Assembly (NCBI GenBank): GCA_004352715.1
Contig: SCFE01000015.1
Coordinates: forward strand, 2,289,017-2,353,016
DNA length: 64,000 bases
Direction: 5' to 3'
Origin: Hofstenia miamia
Taxonomy: Eukaryota > Xenacoelomorpha > Acoela
Shown: positions 63,201 through 64,000 of the stretch, piece after piece
Layout: every line of letters starts with the position of its first letter
How positions within the stretch are numbered: the first letter of the stretch is position 1
The notes under the pieces: model-generated
Database searches by the model: none
The model's input: only the letters and a program-made list of their open reading frames with translations
What the model was told of the DNA's origin: nothing
Program-made: the position numbers and the translations under genes

Positions 63201-64000
63201 TGATGTCAATCTTGAATGAAGCTCTTCGCAGCTCCGAAAACCTTTAGCAAGAGATTGTGAATTTTATCTTGAAAATTTTACATTTTGTCATACGTAAACA
63301 GGACTTTAAACAAGTTTTAAACAAAATACAAATTTTATTATTAGACCAATATAAAGTCAAAAGTTCTTAGATTTTGCTCAATTTTTATGATCAAAATAGA
63401 AAGTGTTTAGGTCAACATTTGATTATAAATAGAAATATTTCCAAAAGAGCTAACACTAATTTTGGATGTTATGAGTTTTAAAGCAACAGCATTTATACTA
63501 TAATTTAAAACGTTGCGTGACAAACGCTGAGGACTTCACTGCTCATAACAATTTGGCATAGTTTTAAATATCTCAGTCCAAGTGTTAAAAATGGAACATC
63601 ATTCTTAGGATCTAACAGACATGAACTATTGGTATCAATAGAATCTGATGAAACTTACTCTATCCTGTATAAACTTTTCAGCATCGTCCGATATGAGGAG
63701 AAAGCAAACCAATGTGGAAAGGAGAAGATAAAGAGTGTACATCAACCGAGTAGTGACTGATCCCCGAGCTTTCGGAAGACAACCACAACAGCTGCATAAT
63801 GCAGAGCCAAAGCAGCAGGCCGCCTAAAGAACTACTGGTATTTAAAATCTTTGATCTCCAAGCGAATACAAAAAAGAAAATAAATTCAATGTGGAAAATT
63901 AAGCAAAAAATTGAAAACAGCAAAAAGAAAGAATTAGTAAAGTTGGAACTTTATGATGAAGTTAAGTAATATTTTACAAATATTAAAAGTAAGATTTTGC
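47784..64000 (-). CDS. Serine incorporator (SERINC/TMS1) family membrane protein, 5' end outside window
   Basis: Nine exons chain with matching phases to 411 residues plus a missing N-terminal exon: 63823-63659, 60775-60597, 59119-59037, 54625-54532, 54006-53786, 52944-52764, 52430-52390, 49336-49198 and 47916-47784. Landmarks are ACCFGSALCSCCGCLP (conserved Cys/Gly N-terminus), FIDFAHRWNEIW, NRCWLYALI, IQELNPKSGLLQASI, YNYSLFHIAMIFASLYIMM followed by TVTNW, and ISSSWLAVGIYIWILIAPL. This is the 10-11 helix SERINC fold. The family sits in plasma and internal membranes; it was named for serine incorporation into lipids and more recent work shows lipid scramblase activity. The usual first exon (about 10-15 residues) is not visible between 63824 and 64000. 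Introns are up to about 4.4 kb and host other elements. Confidence 0.95.
48850..49080 (-). other. Unassigned open frame in the last SERINC intron
   Basis: About 75 codons are open without a leading Met (FNTIDSYFYTVSETFPLVA, PFIAKRVRQIDRVM, ...) to a TAG at about 48857. It is not part of SERINC, whose exons bracket it with correct phases. The spacing of hydrophobic and charged residues is faintly like the PAT region of perilipins, but this is too weak to name. It may be a chance frame. Confidence 0.2.
49198..49336 (-). CDS. SERINC exon 9
   Basis: It encodes an acidic loop (KDEEDEVVYNYSLFH) and a helix ending YIMMTVTNWDKY. The donor GTGGGT at 49197 gives the phase needed by the last exon. A downstream GTTTGT would not. 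Confidence 0.93.
49399..50337 (+). mobile_element. Mariner-like transposon with DUF4817-type HTH, deletion derivative
   Basis: Inverted ends share GTCCAAAAAGTAAGTTAACA followed by GTTTT (left from 49399 as CAGGGTGTCC, right rc CATGGCGTCC). It lies just upstream of SERINC exon 9, inside an intron. Coding capacity is limited to the N-terminal DNA-binding part and a short C-terminal tail. Confidence 0.9.
49587..49958 (+). pseudogene. DUF4817-type transposase N-terminal half
   Basis: The ATG at 49587 starts MARLTLAQRIFIVKNFYEAK, then VQRKFKYSFND, IYKTIRKFEETGS and LGRPKTSRSDENV, the helix-turn-helix domain (DUF4817) of a mariner-like family. IRRTSSETSIRKSSVHNIIK is the second helix-turn-helix. 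After a stop, ITDQVERLSFCNWASDVI continues the family pattern in another frame. At 50040-50145 a C-terminal VDTCARVIKNLKQRV follows directly, so the entire DDE catalytic core has been deleted. Confidence 0.85.
50394..51055. mobile_element. Inverted-repeat element, about 660 bp, non-coding
   Basis: GTAGTCTGGTAA near 50402-50413 is inverted at 51033-51044, with looser pairing further out (18 of 23 positions over the wider ends). TATAACC occurs just outside both ends (50387-50393, 51056-51062), a possible 7-bp target duplication. There is no recognised protein inside. Confidence 0.5.
52390..52430 (-). CDS. SERINC small exon 8
   Basis: A 41-nt exon encoding WSSKPDSDNIATE in the variable cytoplasmic loop. 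Phases match on both sides (2 in, 1 out). The acceptor is ATTTAG and the donor GTAATT. The loop is shorter than in vertebrate SERINCs. Confidence 0.85.
52764..52944 (-). CDS. SERINC exon 7
   Basis: It encodes NPKSGLLQASITTAFIVFLV and WSALSSEP, then a hydrophobic helix ending VFLFR. SGLLQ and WSAL/SxEP are family constants. The donor GTAATT leaves phase 2. Confidence 0.95.
53786..54006 (-). CDS. SERINC exon 6
   Basis: It encodes ENRCWLYALIAV, AAALVGVVLLFVYYSY, GWNITFIVIAVI and SVIPTIQE, two helices and their loops. It uses the only CAG acceptor (TTTTCAG) among the nineteen I placed in the two genes. The donor is GTAATC. Confidence 0.95.
54240..54285. repeat. (TA)n/(TG)-containing microsatellite
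   Basis: TATA run with a few TATG variants in a SERINC intron. Confidence 0.9.
54532..54625 (-). CDS. SERINC exon 5
   Basis: It encodes IFVLGSIGGFWFIIVQVIYF then IDFAHRWNEI, the family signature. The acceptor is TTTAG and the donor GTTAGT. Confidence 0.95.
55558..56115 (+). CDS. Unrecognised single-exon membrane protein nested in a SERINC intron
   Basis: An intact 185-codon frame lies on the strand opposite SERINC, between its exons at 54625 and 59037. Residues 18-36 are hydrophobic (signal or first helix; Met18 is an alternative start). Residues 37-110 form a putative outside domain with six cysteines (40, 50, 65, 66, 75, 103) and an N-glycosylation site at Asn90 (NTT). Residues 111-131 are a strong membrane helix (YLIWFIIALMILIVIIVIV). 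Residues 132-185 are a Ser/Lys-rich, charged tail. An AATAAA signal follows at 56130-56135, 15 bases past the stop. I do not recognise the family. The even cysteine count and clear topology argue that it is real; the lack of visible introns and homologues limits certainty. Confidence 0.65.
   Translation: MYTYLAKIFRNLASHYTMSTLTALITLGSTLFVISYEEHCMRQTSIYQFCYFNEPDDTVYNVLNCCNLGKDIEICEMDHPGSLKIFRFYNTTNNQRFEFQRVCNEFIKDKYLIWFIIALMILIVIIVIVHLNVHKKIYTRIRDITNDSSRSSPDSTETAIKSKEPDEITKKRRYEPIVTPDSQSM
56130..56135 (+). terminator. Polyadenylation signal AATAAA for the nested ORF
   Basis: This is a canonical hexamer 15 bases after the TGA of the 185-codon frame, with T-rich sequence following. Confidence 0.5.
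56821..57003 (+). other. Short unassigned open frame
   Basis: A 60-codon frame (MVHILCVGFKIVEKHDRM...GTGLLI) is preceded in another frame by a hydrophobic run (GMINAILANIGNIITLWF) next to an acceptor-like CCCTTAG. It might be a decayed exon, but I cannot join the pieces and do not recognise them. Confidence 0.2.
57175..58874 (-). mobile_element. Mariner-like transposon, decayed, 1.7 kb
   Basis: CAGGGTGTT at the left is inverted at the right (AACACCCTG), and both ends are flanked by TA, the target of this superfamily. A patch of ACCCGACC repeats at about 58180-58250 may be a second insertion. Confidence 0.8.
57300..58172 (-). pseudogene. Mariner-like transposase relic
   Basis: Reading leftwards from 58172 the pieces include MSGCPSEHTTVVTKAL, KMGSE near a first catalytic region, and a C-terminal SVYQRIPPKLKEELIVRIRK and AIASIPRQTTAAAIDNLLK. 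The last pair is the order of the C-terminus of DUF4817/mariner-type transposases (VYxxPPxxLEELRxRI). Many stops and shifts are present. Confidence 0.75.
59037..59119 (-). CDS. SERINC exon 4
   Basis: A short exon encoding YWGWKFLLLLALVVGAFFVP, corresponding to the conserved FWxxKF...GAFFIP helix. The acceptor is ATTTAG. The donor GTTAAT is weak. Confidence 0.92.
59500..59912. other. Unassigned overlapping frames in a SERINC intron
   Basis: An 83-codon plus-strand frame (59661-59912) and an overlapping minus-strand frame (…NIKSIVDISSDSSENGES…) are both open. Neither matches a family I know. The acidic/serine-rich minus frame would suit a transposon remnant. Confidence 0.2.
60597..60775 (-). 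CDS. SERINC exon 3
   Basis: It encodes a loop with CEQNDLGKNCRDLLG, then AVYRVSMATVVYFAILAIF (TM2) and the IHNG that precedes TM3 in the family. The donor GTAAAT leaves phase 2. Confidence 0.95.
60776..63658. other. SERINC intron, no recognised feature
   Basis: AT-rich intron of about 2.9 kb between the second and third coding exons. I see no transposon ends and no coherent coding frame. Confidence 0.55.
63659..63823 (-). CDS. SERINC exon (second coding exon)
   Basis: It encodes AACCFGSALCSCCGCLP, then TTRLMYTLYLLLST (TM1) and the start of the first loop. The acceptor is CTTTAG and the donor GTAAGT, phase 0. The matching first exon with the Met must lie upstream. Confidence 0.93.

Noticed and set aside
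63678-63923. 81-codon minus frame ending HIGRC
   Set aside because: It is a wrong-frame reading of the SERINC exon at 63659-63823; the correct frame begins AACCFGSALCSCC after the acceptor.
1-64000. CRISPR arrays, bacterial operons, ribosomal RNA or tRNA genes
   Set aside because: None seen; spliced genes and animal transposons show eukaryotic DNA. Short tRNAs could be missed without a covariance-model scan.

Overview
This window looks like AT-rich genomic DNA from an invertebrate animal; the species cannot be resolved from the sequence alone. It has long introns, many decayed DNA transposons, (TA)n microsatellites beside three of the four N-run gaps, and two recognisable conserved animal genes, both on the minus strand. 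Splice acceptors are almost all TTTAG-like.

Layout. 1-895 and 1941-2940 are gaps. 4097-6161 holds a Tc1-like transposon and a fragmentary duplicate of it made by single-N contig joins. 7633-27254 is a sodium/myo-inositol cotransporter-like SLC5 gene (closest by motif to SMIT1/SLC5A3). I trace eleven exons with matching phases; one short exon near the 3' end is unresolved. Its introns contain two hAT-related copies (one with a perfect 8-bp target duplication), a Tc1/mariner relic, and two short inverted-repeat elements. 29641-31400 is a GC-richer block with a TATA box, an LTR-like or gene-5'-end-like leader, and a perfect 46-bp palindrome. 34353-37951 is a broken non-LTR retrotransposon on the minus strand with an endonuclease domain, a 2A-like motif and a reverse transcriptase. 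38204-42603 is a CACTA/EnSpm-like DNA transposon with subterminal repeats. It carries a four-exon, fully phased reading frame that joins the front half of a tnp2-type transposase to a DUF4806-like tail. 46190-46889 is a second reverse-transcriptase relic. 47784 to beyond the right edge is a serine incorporator (SERINC/TMS1) gene with nine exons in the window; its first coding exon is outside or not visible. One large SERINC intron contains an intact single-exon membrane-protein ORF on the opposite strand (55558-56115), next to a decayed mariner-like element.

Functional picture. The two cellular genes are multi-pass membrane proteins: a Na+-coupled polyol/sugar transporter and a SERINC lipid-scramblase-family protein. 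Nothing in the sequence links them in one pathway. Most other coding signal comes from mobile elements. Several 'duplicated' stretches (4097-4711, 29641-29800, 37540-37951) abut single N characters and are best read as assembly or haplotype artefacts.
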